Of a DNA stretch of 64,000 nucleotides, positions 38,191 through 47,547 are shown in pieces. The notes under the pieces were generated by a model, which did no database searches, was not told the origin of the DNA, and worked only from the letters and a program-made list of their open reading frames with translations. Position numbers and translations under genes: made by a program. Numbering within the stretch: position 1 is the first letter of the stretch; every line of letters begins with the position of its first letter. The DNA lies in the NCBI RefSeq assembly GCF_014489515.1, contig NZ_CP060782.1:124001-188000 (forward strand), in the 5' to 3' direction. Origin of the DNA: Sphingomonas sediminicola. GTDB lineage: Bacteria > Pseudomonadota > Alphaproteobacteria > Sphingomonadales > Sphingomonadaceae.

Positions 38191-38212
38191 TCGGGCAGGG
38201 CCTGAAGACCAC

Positions 38213-38794
38213 ATGGCGCGCATGCTGATCCGCACCGAGCAAACTCCGAACCCAGCGTCGCGCAAGTTCCTTCCTGGCCAGACGGTCATGGAAGGCGGGA
38301 CGCGGGATTTCCCCGACGTCGAAAGCGCGGAGGCCTCGCCGCTGGCGTCGGGCCTGTTCGCGAACGGAATGGTCGAGGGCGTATTCTTCGGCCGCGACTT
38401 CATTTCCGTGACCGCAGCACCAGGTATTTCGTGGGGCGACCTGGAGCCGGTCGTGCTCGAAACCTTGCTCGACCATTTCGTGAGCGGCGCTCCGCTGTTC
38501 GCCCAAGGCACTGCCGCCGGCATCCTCGTCGAGGAGGTTCCGACGGTTGAGGAAGATCCTGCGGACGCGGACATCATCGATCAGATCAAGGAGCTGATCG
38601 AGACGCGGGTCCGCCCGGCGGTAGCCCAGGATGGCGGCGATATCGTCTATCGCGGCTACAGGGACGGCCGGCTTTACCTGGGGATGCAGGGTGCCTGCTC
38701 CGGCTGCCCTTCGTCGACGATCACGCTGAAGCGCGGCATCGAGAACCTCATCCGCCACTACGTTCCCGAAGTGGAATCCGTCGAAGCGGTCTGA
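38213..38794 (+). CDS. nfuA: NifU/NfuA-type Fe-S scaffold protein
   Basis: 193 residues. The N-terminal Nfu_N domain (IRTEQTPNPASRKFLPGQTVM, GVFFGRDFISVT) and C-terminal NifU domain (IDQIKELIETRVRPAVAQDGGD) with the cluster motif CSGCPSS match the alphaproteobacterial/mitochondrial NFU1 type. It carries a [4Fe-4S] cluster to apo-enzymes such as lipoyl synthase and aconitase. The ATG at 38213 begins MARML; a second ATG three codons on is possible. Confidence 0.93.
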   Translation: MARMLIRTEQTPNPASRKFLPGQTVMEGGTRDFPDVESAEASPLASGLFANGMVEGVFFGRDFISVTAAPGISWGDLEPVVLETLLDHFVSGAPLFAQGTAAGILVEEVPTVEEDPADADIIDQIKELIETRVRPAVAQDGGDIVYRGYRDGRLYLGMQGACSGCPSSTITLKRGIENLIRHYVPEVESVEAV

Positions 38795-38866
38795 CTTGGG
38801 GATTTATCCACTTGCCCCTTCGGGTTCATGTGAACACATTCCCGACAGGTGAGTTGGGAATCGGAC

Positions 38867-39475
38867 GTGATCTTGGCCATCGATACATCGACTGCAGCAT
38901 GCAGCGCCGCGCTGTTCGACAGCGACGGCCAGTGCATTGCACATCGAGACGAAGTGATTGGCCGCGGCCATAGCGAGCGGCTGGTGCCGATGCTCGACGA
39001 GCTGCTCGACGGCCGCCAGGCGGACGGGATCCTCGTTGGCGTCGGGCCGGGAAGCTTCACCGGAATTCGCGTCGGGATCGCCGCTGCGCAGGGCCTCGCC
39101 ATCGCCTGGAATTGCGAGTTGAGCGGAATGTCGTCGCTGGCGCTTCTTGCCGCCGGTGACAGTGGAGACGGCGACGTCGCAGCGGCTGTCGATGGTGGGC
39201 ATGGCGAATTGTTCGTCCAGCAGTTCGACGCAAGGCTCCGGCCGACGACCGATATGTTCAACCTGCCGCCCGACGAGGCCGCCGATTGCATCGGTGCGGA
39301 GCTGGTGATCGGTCCCGGCGCAGGGGCCTTGGTCGATGCGCGCGGAAGTGGTCGCGCCGTTGAGGCGCTGCCTTCGGCGCGCAATGCGCTCCGCCTGCCA
39401 GAAGAGCTCCGGTCGTTTCCGCCAAGACCGGTTTACGCGCGTGCTCCGGACGCCCGCGCGAGAAGCGCGGCATGA
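38867..39475 (+). CDS. tsaB: tRNA threonylcarbamoyladenosine biosynthesis protein TsaB
   Basis: ASKHA-fold partner of TsaD for t6A synthesis on ANN-decoding tRNAs. ILAIDTSTAACSAALFD at the N-terminus and GVGPGSFTGIRVGIAAAQGLA are diagnostic. I set the start at the GTG at 38867, right before the conserved strand; an in-frame GTG at 38849 would add six residues. The stop overlaps rimI by four bases. Confidence 0.92.
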   Translation: MILAIDTSTAACSAALFDSDGQCIAHRDEVIGRGHSERLVPMLDELLDGRQADGILVGVGPGSFTGIRVGIAAAQGLAIAWNCELSGMSSLALLAAGDSGDGDVAAAVDGGHGELFVQQFDARLRPTTDMFNLPPDEAADCIGAELVIGPGAGALVDARGSGRAVEALPSARNALRLPEELRSFPPRPVYARAPDARARSAA

Positions 39476-39957
39476 ACGCCACAGCCGCCTCGAGCGCAGA
39501 ACTCCAGCTGGCCGCCGGCGGTTCGTCCGATCTCGATTCCGTCATCGAGATCATGAATGCTGCCTTCGACGATCGCTTCGGCGAAGCGTGGACGAGGTCG
39601 CAATGCGCGGGAATCCTGCCGATGCCGGGTGTCAGCCTGATGATCGCGCGATTCGGTGACGGAAGGGTCGCGGGCTTCTCGCTCCAGAGGGGTATCAGCG
39701 ACGAAGCTGAATTGCTCTTGCTCGCGGTCTCTCCGGAATTTCGCCGCAGGGGCATTGGGAAGATGCTTCTCGACCATTTCCTCAGCCAAGCCCGCGATAA
39801 TGGTGCGAGCCGGGTTCATTTGGAAGTTCGTGAAGGAAATCCGGCAGTTATCATGTATCGGTCAGCCGGTTTTGCGTTGGTTGGGCGTCGCCGCAAATAT
39901 TACAGGGGACGATTTGGCGGCGAGTTCGACGCGCTGACATTATCCCGTCAAATATAA
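39472..39957 (+). CDS. rimI: GNAT N-acetyltransferase, RimI type
   Basis: 161 residues. The acetyl-CoA loop is visible as VSPEFRRRGIGKMLLDHF, followed by HLEVREGNPAVIMYRSAGFALVGRRRKYY, typical of RimI. RimI acetylates the N-terminus of ribosomal protein S18. The tsaB-rimI pairing is conserved across bacteria. It overlaps tsaB by ATGA. Confidence 0.9.
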   Translation: MNATAASSAELQLAAGGSSDLDSVIEIMNAAFDDRFGEAWTRSQCAGILPMPGVSLMIARFGDGRVAGFSLQRGISDEAELLLLAVSPEFRRRGIGKMLLDHFLSQARDNGASRVHLEVREGNPAVIMYRSAGFALVGRRRKYYRGRFGGEFDALTLSRQI

Positions 39958-40077
39958 CTACGATTAACCTGAAGCATTAGCCCGCTGCTATTGCGGCGCT
40001 ACGGGACATCCCTTAGTTTTGAACAAGTACGCGCCTGTTACGTTTTCGTGCGAACTCTTGCTCGGGGAATTCTTCAA

Positions 40078-40509
40078 ATGAACGGAAATGAAGACGCGGA
40101 AGACACGCTGCTTACTCTGACTGCGGACATCGTCGCGGCGCATGTCAGCAACAACAGCGTCGCTGTGAACGATCTTCCTCAACTGATCCAGAATGTACAT
40201 TCCGCACTTACCGGAATTTCGGGAAGCCGCGCTGCGCCGGAAGCAAGGCCGGAGCCGAAAGTCTCGATCCGCGCTTCGATAAAACCGGATTACATCGTTT
40301 GTCTTGAAGACGGTAAGAAGCAGAAGATGCTGAAACGGCATCTCATGACCAACCACGGAATGACTCCCGACGAATACAGGCAGAAGTGGGGACTTGCAGC
40401 CGACTACCCGATGGTTGCTCCGAATTACGCCGAACAGCGCCGGACGCTCGCCAAGTCGATTGGGCTCGGCACCAAGCGTCGCAAGCCGCGTGGCCGGAAA
40501 GCGGGTTGA
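40078..40509 (+). CDS. mucR: Ros/MucR-family transcriptional regulator
   Basis: 143 residues. An N-terminal oligomerisation part (LTLTADIVAAHVSNNSV) precedes a prokaryotic zinc finger, C-x13-H-x4-H in IVCLEDGKKQKMLKRHLMTNH, then NHGMTPDEYRQKWGL and a basic tail. MucR proteins are H-NS-like repressors that bind AT-rich DNA and usually repress their own gene. The 120 bases upstream (39958-40077) are noticeably AT-richer than their surroundings, fitting autoregulation. A terminator follows. Confidence 0.93.
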   Translation: MNGNEDAEDTLLTLTADIVAAHVSNNSVAVNDLPQLIQNVHSALTGISGSRAAPEARPEPKVSIRASIKPDYIVCLEDGKKQKMLKRHLMTNHGMTPDEYRQKWGLAADYPMVAPNYAEQRRTLAKSIGLGTKRRKPRGRKAG

Positions 40510-40517
40510 ATTACGAA

Positions 40518-40546
40518 GGGAGCGGGGCGACCGCTCCCTTTCCTTT
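40518..40546 (+). terminator. Rho-independent terminator after mucR
   Basis: Perfect stem GGGAGCGG (40518-40525) with CCGCTCCC (40531-40538), a five-base loop and a TTTCCTTT tail, eight bases after the mucR stop. Confidence 0.88.
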
Positions 40547-40579
40547 GACGCTGCGGCATGCGCGCCTTAACTGAATAAC

Positions 40580-41002
40580 ATGACCCGGAAGATCGATATC
40601 GAGGCCCTCTGTGCCGACAAGGGCCTGCGGATCACCGAGCAGCGCCGCGTCATTGCTCAGATCCTGTCGGAAGCCGAAGACCATCCCGACGTCGAGACGC
40701 TGCACGAGCGCGCCGCGGCGGTCGATCCGAAAATCTCGATCGCGACCGTGTACCGGACGGTTCGGCTGTTCGAAGAAGCGGGCATCCTGGAGCGCCACGA
40801 ATTCGGCGACGGACGTTCGCGCTACGAAGCCGCTTCGGATGCGCACCACGACCATTTGATCGACGTCGAGACCGGGAACGTCATTGAGTTCGTCGATGAA
40901 GAGCTCGAAGCGCTTCAGAGACGGATCGCGGAGAAGCTCGGCTTCCGCCTCGTCGACCATCGCATGGAGCTTTACGGCGTCGCACTCGACCGCAACCGCT
41001 AA
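40580..41002 (+). CDS. fur: Fur-family metalloregulator
   Basis: 140 residues. The winged helix (LRITEQRRVIAQILSEAEDHPDVETLHERA, ISIATVYRTVRLFEEAGIL) is followed by the metal-binding HHDHLIDVETGNVIEF and a C-terminal dimer domain. It lacks the C-terminal zinc cysteines of E. coli Fur, as usual in alphaproteobacteria. The protein could be Fur proper or the manganese-responsive Mur. The stop at 41000-41002 abuts the plsC gene. Confidence 0.92.
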   Translation: MTRKIDIEALCADKGLRITEQRRVIAQILSEAEDHPDVETLHERAAAVDPKISIATVYRTVRLFEEAGILERHEFGDGRSRYEAASDAHHDHLIDVETGNVIEFVDEELEALQRRIAEKLGFRLVDHRMELYGVALDRNR

Positions 41003-41761
41003 GAGCGAGACCGAAAGCTCACAGCTCCGGGCCGCAATCCGCAGCCTTCTGCTTCTGCTGCTTTTTGCAGTCATCTGCCCGATCCATGTCGCGACCAAGC
41101 ATCTCCTTGGCAAGTCGGCTTGGCCGAAGCGGTTCCTTGGGATCGCCGCGCGCATCGTGGGTGCCCGGCCAATTGTCATCGGCGATGCACTCGATCCGCA
41201 CACTTTGCTGATCAGCAATCACGTCAGCTGGCTCGACATATTGATTCTTGGCGGAACGACCGGGACGGCGTTCGTCTCGAAGGACAATCTCGGGCATGGC
41301 GTGATCCACTGGCTCGCCGATCAGAACCACACGCTTTACGTGCGCCGCGAGGACCGCAAGGGCTCGAGGGACCAGGCCATGGCCATTGCCCGCGCCGCCG
41401 AGCGAGCCCAGCCGATCGCCCTGTTTCCGGAGGGGACAACCGGCCCGGGAGATCATCTGCTTCCGTTTCGCTCGTCGCTCCTGGAAGCGACGTCCTACGC
41501 ATCGGCGAACGTGCAGATCAGGCCGGTGGTCCTGGATTACGGACCTGCTGCGACCGAGGTGGGCTGGCATGGCGAGAGTGGCAAGGAGAACGTGCTTCGT
41601 ATCCTCGGAGGAAGGGCACCTTGCCGGTGATCGTCCATTTGCTTCCGCCGCTCGATCGGACTAGCGACCGCAAGGCGTTGGCGCAGAAGGCGCGCGACGC
41701 GATAGCCGAAACCCTCGCTTCAAGTCGCGGCTCGGCTCCCCTATACCCGGACCACAGATGA
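41002..41761 (+). CDS. plsC: 1-acyl-sn-glycerol-3-phosphate acyltransferase (frameshift; start codon unclear)
   Basis: Makes phosphatidic acid. One N-terminal membrane segment (LLLLLLFAVICPI) precedes the acyltransferase boxes NHVSWLD and FPEGTT. The frame breaks near 41610; one added base joins VLRILGRKGTLPVIVHLLPP and extends to 41761, overlapping miaB by ATGA. No ATG, GTG or TTG lies between the fur stop and the conserved part. A single lost T after 41002 would turn TAAGAG into TAATGAG and supply the usual start (MSETESSQL). With both bases restored the gene is a whole number of codons. Confidence 0.85.
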
Positions 41762-43071
41762 ATTCCGTTCCAAAAACCTTTCGAGTCAAATCCTTCGGCT
41801 GCCAGATGAACGTCTACGACGGCGAGCGCATGGCCGAGCTGCTTGGCGCCGACGGCCTGACCGCGGCCGCCGATGGCGAGGACGCCGACCTGGTCGTGCT
41901 CAACACCTGTCACATCCGCGAAAAGGCCGCCGAGAAGGCCTATTCGGACGTCGGCCGCTTGCGGCGCGAAGATGGCTCGAAGCCGCTGATCGCGCTGGCC
42001 GGCTGCGTTGCCCAGGCCGAGGGTGCCGAGGCCAGGAAGCGCTCGCCGATGATCGACATGGTGGTCGGTCCGCAAGCCTATCACCGCCTTCCGGAGATGG
42101 TCGCCGACGCGGTTCGCGGGGCTCGTCCGGTAGACACGGAGATGCCGGCGATTTCGAAGTTCGACGCCTTCCCGAAGCGGCGGCGCGCGAATCCCAGCTC
42201 GTTCCTCACCGTGCAGGAAGGCTGCGACAAGTTCTGTACCTATTGCGTCGTGCCCTACACGCGTGGTGCGGAGATCTCTCGCCCGTGGACGGATATTGTC
42301 AACGAGGCGTGTGAACTGGTGGAGTCCGGCGCCCGCGAGATCGTGCTGCTCGGGCAGAACGTGAATGCCTGGACTGAAGGGGATCGCGGGCTGGCCGAGT
42401 TGATCCGGGAGCTGGACCGTATCGATGGGCTGGAGCGCATCCGCTACACGACCAGCCACCCGGCCGACATGACCGACTCTCTGATCGAGGCGCATGGTGA
42501 GGTAGAAAAGCTGATGCCCTACCTGCACCTCCCCGTGCAGTCGGGAAGCAATCGCATCCTCAAGGCGATGAACCGCAGCCACACGGCTGAAACATATCTC
42601 GCGATACTGGCAAAGGTGCGCGAGGCCCGGCCCGACATCGCCTTGTCCGGCGACTTCATCGTCGGCTTCCCGGGCGAAACGGAAGAAGATTTCACCGCCA
42701 CGCTGAATCTCGTTGACGAGGTGGGCTACGCATCCGCTTATTCGTTCAAGTATAGCCCGCGGCCGGGCACGCCCGCCGCCACGATGGAGGACCAGATCGC
42801 GCCCGAGCTGATGGATGAGCGGCTTCAACGGCTGCATGATCGGATCAACACGCACCAGACCGCGTTCAACCGGGCGAGCATCGGAAAAGAGACAGAGGTC
42901 CTGATCGAACGTCGCGGCAGATATGCGGGCCAGATGATTGGCCGCTCTCCCTGGCTTCAGTCGGTCCACGTCGAGACGGACGCGGTGCCGGGTGACGTGG
43001 TTCGCGTCACGCTAGCGGCCGCCGGTCCGAACAGCATGACTGGTTCGCTCATCACGAAGGTGGCCGCCTGA
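41758..43071 (+). CDS. miaB: tRNA-2-methylthio-N6-dimethylallyladenosine synthase
   Basis: 437-residue radical-SAM methylthiotransferase acting on i6A37 of tRNA. N-terminal cluster cysteines are Cys15, Cys51 and Cys83 (FGCQMN, NTCHIRE, AGCVAQ); the radical-SAM cluster is Cys156-x3-Cys160-x2-Cys163 (GCDKFCTYC). A TRAM domain closes the protein. It overlaps plsC upstream and phoH downstream (TGATG), heading a tRNA/rRNA maintenance operon. Its cluster maintenance may need YgfZ and NfuA, both encoded in this window. Confidence 0.96.
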   Translation: MNSVPKTFRVKSFGCQMNVYDGERMAELLGADGLTAAADGEDADLVVLNTCHIREKAAEKAYSDVGRLRREDGSKPLIALAGCVAQAEGAEARKRSPMIDMVVGPQAYHRLPEMVADAVRGARPVDTEMPAISKFDAFPKRRRANPSSFLTVQEGCDKFCTYCVVPYTRGAEISRPWTDIVNEACELVESGAREIVLLGQNVNAWTEGDRGLAELIRELDRIDGLERIRYTTSHPADMTDSLIEAHGEVEKLMPYLHLPVQSGSNRILKAMNRSHTAETYLAILAKVREARPDIALSGDFIVGFPGETEEDFTATLNLVDEVGYASAYSFKYSPRPGTPAATMEDQIAPELMDERLQRLHDRINTHQTAFNRASIGKETEVLIERRGRYAGQMIGRSPWLQSVHVETDAVPGDVVRVTLAAAGPNSMTGSLITKVAA

Positions 43072-44071
43072 TGGCCCGCCGCGAACCGGCCGCCGTCGCC
43101 AACGACGCCGGCCGCGCCCGCCTCGAACTGGAGTTTGAGCAGCCCTACCTGCTCGGTCCGCTCTTCGGCGACTACGACCGCCACCTGATCACCATCGAGC
43201 AGCGCCTCGGCGTGCACATTTCGGCGCGCGGAAACCGGGTCCAGATCGAGGGCGATGCTGATGCCGCGGCGCGCGCTCGCGAAGTGCTCATGGGCCTCTA
43301 TAACCGGCTCGACCAAGGCCATGATGTCGATGCTGAGGCGGTCGAAGCCGTGCTTGGCATGGCCGTCCAGCCGAACCTCGACGGCATCATCAACGAGGAA
43401 GTCGCCTCTCCACCCCGGGTGATGATCCGCACGCGCAAGAAGACGATCGTCCCGCGCTCCACGACCCAGACGACCTACATGGAAGCGCTGGCGCGCGACG
43501 AGATGATCTTCGCGCTTGGCCCGGCGGGTACCGGCAAGACCTATCTCGCCGTCGCCCAGGCTGTTTCGCAGCTCATCACCGGTTCGGTCGATCGGCTCAT
43601 CCTGTCGCGTCCGGCCGTAGAGGCTGGCGAGCGGCTCGGTTTCCTTCCCGGCGACATGAAGGAGAAGGTCGATCCCTATCTCCGCCCGCTCTACGACGCC
43701 CTCTACGACATGCTCCCGACCGAGCAGGTCGAGCGCCGCATCGCGTCGGGCGAGATCGAGATTGCGCCGATCGCCTTCATGCGCGGCCGTACCCTGAACG
43801 ATGCCTTCATCATCCTCGACGAGGCGCAGAACACCACGCCTCAGCAGATGAAGATGTTCCTGACCCGCTTTGGCATGCGCAGCCGGATGGTGATCTGCGG
43901 CGACCCGCACCAGACCGACCTTCCGAACGGTGTGACTTCCGGCCTCAATGACGGCGTCGGAAAGCTCGAAGGCATCAAGGGATCGAGGTCGTCCGCTTCT
44001 CCGCCGCCGACGTGGTGCGCCATCCGCTGGTCGGACGCATCGTCGAGGCTTATGAAGGCCCAAGGGCCTGA
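43071..44071 (+). CDS. phoH: PhoH-family ATPase (one frameshift)
   Basis: PhoH/YbeZ-type P-loop protein linked to RNA metabolism and ybeY. An N-terminal KH-like region precedes Walker A GPAGTGKTYLA, Walker B AFIILDEAQN, and GDPHQTDLP. As read, the frame runs straight into ybeY to make a false fusion. One more G in the GGG at 43979-43981 restores the PhoH tail EVVRFSAADVVRHPLVGRIV and a stop at 44071, 333 residues, normal length. Confidence 0.92.
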
Positions 44072-44078
44072 TGCGCGG

Positions 44079-44585
44079 ATGATGCTCGACATCGACATAG
44101 AAGCCGACGCGGAGTGGGACAGTAGCATCGACTGGACGCTGCTCGTCCGCCGTGCCGCCGAATCCGCCGTTGCCGAAAGCGCATTCCCGCAGCTTGCCGC
44201 CGGTGCCCGACCGGTCGAGCTCTCCGTCCGGCTGACCAGCGACGAGCAGGTTCGCGCGCTCAATGCCGAGTGGCGCGGCAAGGACAAGCCGACAAACGTG
44301 CTGTCGTTTCCGCTCGCGGAAGCCGACGATCTAGGAAGCTCCGAAGGCGAAGGCCCCGAACTGATGCTCGGCGACATCGTCCTCGCCCGCGGCGTCTGCG
44401 AGCGTGAGGCGGCTGAGAAGGCTATCCCGGTCGAAACCCACGCGGCGCACCTTCTCGTGCACGGGACGCTGCATCTGCTCGGCTATGATCATCACGACTA
44501 TGACGAGGCAGCCGACATGGAAGGCCGCGAGGTACGGGCGCTTGCCCGCCTCGGCATCGCCGACCCTTATGAGGGCGGCCACTGA
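44079..44585 (+). CDS. ybeY: Endoribonuclease YbeY (rRNA maturation)
   Basis: 168-residue zinc endoribonuclease needed for 16S rRNA 3' processing and ribosome quality control. The metal site H-x3-H-x5-H is clear in HGTLHLLGYDHHDYDEA, and NVLSFPL and LGDIVLA are family-typical. I start it at the ATG at 44079 (MMLDIDIEA), eight bases after the corrected phoH stop. It overlaps the corC start by TGATG. Confidence 0.92.
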   Translation: MMLDIDIEADAEWDSSIDWTLLVRRAAESAVAESAFPQLAAGARPVELSVRLTSDEQVRALNAEWRGKDKPTNVLSFPLAEADDLGSSEGEGPELMLGDIVLARGVCEREAAEKAIPVETHAAHLLVHGTLHLLGYDHHDYDEAADMEGREVRALARLGIADPYEGGH

Positions 44586-45466
44586 TGGCGACTCGTCACG
44601 ATGAAGGCGGCTCCCGATTATGGCGAGGCATGCGCTCGCTGATCTTCGGCGAGGGCAGCGAACAGACGCTTCGCGACGAGATCGAGGAAGCGATCGACGA
44701 AGCGGAGGAGGGCGGCGCCTCGCGCTCCATCGCAGGCGACCTCAGCCCGACCGAGCGCCAGATGCTCCGCAACCTGCTTCACTTCGGGGAGCGGACTGCG
44801 GGCGACATCTGCGTAACCCGCGGCGACATGATCGCCGTGCCCTCGACGATTGGTTTCGATGACCTGGTCCGCGCGTTCGCGGACGCGGAGCACAGCCGGC
44901 TGCCCGTCTATGGGGAGAGCCTCGACGAGGTGGTCGGCATGATTCACATCAAGGACGTCTTCAAGGTTTCCGTCGATCTTGAACGCGACCGCTCAGTGCG
45001 CGCTCTCATGCGCGAGCCGCTCTTCATCCCGGAATCGATGGGCGTGCTCGATCTGCTCGCCCGGATGCGAGCCCAGCGCATGCACCTCGCAATCGTCGTC
45101 GACGAGTTCGGCGGAACCGAAGGCCTGGTCACAATCGAGGACGTGGTCGAGGAGATCGTCGGGGACATCGAGGACGAGCACGACATCGAGCAAGCGGGCA
45201 TGCTGACCATGCTCGACGACGGTGTTTGGGAAGCCGACGCCCGGATCGAGCTGGACGAACTTGCGAAGGCGGTCGATCCGCGTCTCACATGGGAAGAGGA
45301 TGAGGTCGATACTTTGGGCGGACTGATGTTCCTGCTTGCGGGTCACATCATCCCGCCGGGCGAATCCGTCTGCCATCCAAGCGGCTGGCGCCTCGAATCC
45401 ATTGCGGCGGACCCGAAGCGCATCGTCCGCGCGCGCCTTCATGCGCCCGAAGGCGAAGAGCGCTAG
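44585..45466 (+). CDS. corC: CorC-type CBS-domain protein
   Basis: 293 residues without the membrane DUF21 domain. Two CBS domains (~65-190: [57 protein letters not shown]) precede a CorC_HlyC transporter-associated domain (~205-285). The order ybeY-corC-lnt is conserved in proteobacteria. The family is linked to magnesium/cobalt efflux and envelope function. Its end overlaps the convergent VOC gene. Confidence 0.92.
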   Translation: MATRHDEGGSRLWRGMRSLIFGEGSEQTLRDEIEEAIDEAEEGGASRSIAGDLSPTERQMLRNLLHFGERTAGDICVTRGDMIAVPSTIGFDDLVRAFADAEHSRLPVYGESLDEVVGMIHIKDVFKVSVDLERDRSVRALMREPLFIPESMGVLDLLARMRAQRMHLAIVVDEFGGTEGLVTIEDVVEEIVGDIEDEHDIEQAGMLTMLDDGVWEADARIELDELAKAVDPRLTWEEDEVDTLGGLMFLLAGHIIPPGESVCHPSGWRLESIAADPKRIVRARLHAPEGEER

Positions 45467-45885
45467 TTCTTCGCGAACAGCTTGGCCGGGTCGGCCATCG
45501 CCTTGAATTCGAGAGCATTGCCCGCAGGATCGAGCAGGAACATGGTCGCCTGCTCGCCGGGCTGGCCTTCGAAGCGAACCGTCGGTTCGATCACGAATTT
45601 CGTGCCCGCCGAGCGAAGCCGGTCGGCCAGCGCCTTCCAGTCGGCCATCGCCAGGACGAGCCCGAAGTGGGGCACGGGAACGTCCTCGCCGTCGACCGGA
45701 TTGCTTGCACGGGCACGAACCGCATCGGGCGCAAGATGCGCGACGATCTGATGGCCGTGCAGGTCGAAGTCGACCCAATGATCGGCGCTCCGCCCTTCAG
45801 CGCAGCCGAGAAGGCCGCCATAGAATCGGCGCGCCGCCGCCAGATCGTCTACCGGGAATGCGAGATGAAAGGGTGGAAGCGTCAT
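45463..45885 (-). CDS. VOC-family (glyoxalase/bleomycin-resistance fold) protein
   Basis: 140 residues with two beta-alpha-beta-beta-beta units: [27 protein letters not shown] at the N-terminus and [16 protein letters not shown] near the C-terminus. His7 and Glu near the end could be metal ligands. VOC proteins cover dioxygenases, glyoxalases and resistance proteins; nothing here narrows it down. It is an inserted minus-strand gene between corC and lnt, which are normally adjacent. Confidence 0.8.
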   Translation of the reverse strand: MTLPPFHLAFPVDDLAAARRFYGGLLGCAEGRSADHWVDFDLHGHQIVAHLAPDAVRARASNPVDGEDVPVPHFGLVLAMADWKALADRLRSAGTKFVIEPTVRFEGQPGEQATMFLLDPAGNALEFKAMADPAKLFAKN

Positions 45886-45959
45886 TGCTCTCTCGTGCGC
45901 GCCCGGCTCAATGCTGTCCAGACTTTCGGCGAACGAGAGTAGCGGCTAGCGAGCAGCGG

Positions 45960-47485
45960 ATGCTTTTCCTCGTCGCGTTCGTTGCCGGTGCGGTTTCCGC
46001 ATTCGCCTTTCAGCCGGTTGGTCTCTGGCCGCTGATGCCCATCGCGATTGCGCTGCTTTGCGAATTGCTTTCGCGCGACGCCAAGTTGAAGCGCGCTCTT
46101 CTCATCGGCTGGCTGTTCGGCCTCGGCCAATTCGTGATCGGCCTGAACTGGATCGCGACGGCCTTCACCTACCAGGCGGCCATGCCCGCATGGCTCGGCT
46201 GGATCGCCGTAGTGCTCCTGTCACTCTACCTCGCGGTCTATCCTATGCTCGCCGTCGGCATTGCCTGGACGTTTGGCCGCAGCCGGCCGATTGCGCTCGT
46301 GCTCTGCCTCGCCGGAGCTTGGGCGATCACCGAATGGCTGCGCGGTGGCATTTTCACTGGTTTCCCCTGGAATCCGGTCGCCGCCACCTTCGATGACACA
46401 CATCTGCTCAATGCGACCGCGACGATCGGGACCTACGGTCTGTCCCTGCTGGTCGTCCTCGCGGGCGGCCTGGTCTGGCTGCTGGTTCGCCGGGAATGGC
46501 GCGTTGCCGGTGGTATCGCAGCGGTCCTGCTGGCACTGCATTTCCTGCCGAGGCCCGACGTTCCGGATCATCCGCAAAACATTCGACCGATCCGGGTCGT
46601 GCAGCCGAACATCGGTCAGCAGGACAAATGGCGGCCGGGCTTTTCCGAAATCGCCAACCAGCGTCTCGCGCAGCTTTCGCTGAAGCCCGGCGGCGCTCAC
46701 CCGCGCCTGCTTTTCTGGCCTGAAGCGGCAGTCACCAATCCACTGCAGGATGCGCGCGGGGTCCCTATCAGGCCTACGCCGCCTTCGAGCAGGCGCGCGC
46801 TGCGTCGGTTGTCGGGCCGGGCGAATATCTGCTGACAGGCGGCATTGCGCTGTTTTCGAAGGATGGGATCAATGTCACCGGAGCGGCGAACAGCGTGTTC
46901 GTCTTCGGGCAGGGTGCCAGATTGGCGGCGCGCTACGACAAGGCACACCTCGTTCCCTACGGCGAGTATCTGCCGATGCGGCCTTTGCTCTCGTCGATCG
47001 GCCTCTCGCGGCTCGCTCCGGGCGACGTCGATTTCGCGTCGGGGCCCGGCCCGCGAACAGTTGCATTGCCGGGCTGGGGCAAGGTCGGCTTCCAGCTTTG
47101 CTACGAGATCATCTTCTCGGGCGAGGTCGTTGACCGCCGCAACCGGCCGGACTTCATCTTCAATCCGTCTAACGATGCCTGGTTCGGTTCCTGGGGACCA
47201 CCCCAGCACCTTGCCCAGGCGCGTTTGCGGGCGGCCGAAGAGGGAATCCCGGTCATCCGCTCGACCCCGACCGGGATCAGCGCCTTGGTCGATGCTCACG
47301 GGCAGGTCGTAAAATCGCTTCCTTGGCGAGAGGCGGCCTTCTTCGACGCCGCTTTGCCGCTGCCTGCCGCAAACCCGACTTTCTTCGCCCGATACGGCAA
47401 TGTCATACCCTTGCTTCTCGGGTTCGCGCTCGTCATCGCGGGCATTGCCCTCGGACGGGCGGGGCGCTATCGGCGGAACACATAA
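45960..47485 (+). CDS. lnt: Apolipoprotein N-acyltransferase (one frameshift)
   Basis: Third enzyme of lipoprotein maturation, adding the N-acyl chain. Six or more N-terminal membrane segments and family motifs ([14 protein letters not shown]) precede the nitrilase-fold domain. That domain has the catalytic residues Glu (LLFWPEAAV), Lys ([14 protein letters not shown]) and Cys (FQLCYEIIF), and a final membrane segment. The frame breaks at the G run 46758-46761; adding one G gives 508 residues. Lnt is normally essential in proteobacteria, which supports a sequence error. The TAA stop lies inside the palindrome before metK. Confidence 0.93.
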
Positions 47486-47497
47486 AGCATTCTTTAT
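47482..47497. promoter_or_regulatory. ATAAAG-CTTTAT dyad upstream of metK (operator candidate)
   Basis: Perfect arms ATAAAG (47482-47487) and CTTTAT (47492-47497) separated by CATT, in an otherwise GC-rich setting, 50 bases before the metK start and overlapping the lnt stop. From memory, methionine/SAM-cycle genes of alphaproteobacteria carry similar sites attributed to the SahR (ArsR-type, S-adenosylhomocysteine-sensing) regulator. That assignment is a hypothesis. I see no SAM riboswitch fold in the 62-base leader. Confidence 0.5.
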
Positions 47498-47547
47498 ATG
47501 AGGTTCCGGCCCAGCCGGCCCAGACTCGCAAGGACTTCAACCAAACC

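Noticed and set aside
43071..44585. One long reading frame joining PhoH and YbeY
   Set aside because: The join replaces the normal PhoH C-terminus with unrelated residues; one added G at 43979-43981 restores it and gives two standard genes.
47486..47547. SAM riboswitch in the metK leader
   Set aside because: The 62-base leader lacks the conserved cores of the SAM-II or SAM/SAH classes as I know them, and the AT-rich dyad overlapping lnt explains regulation better.
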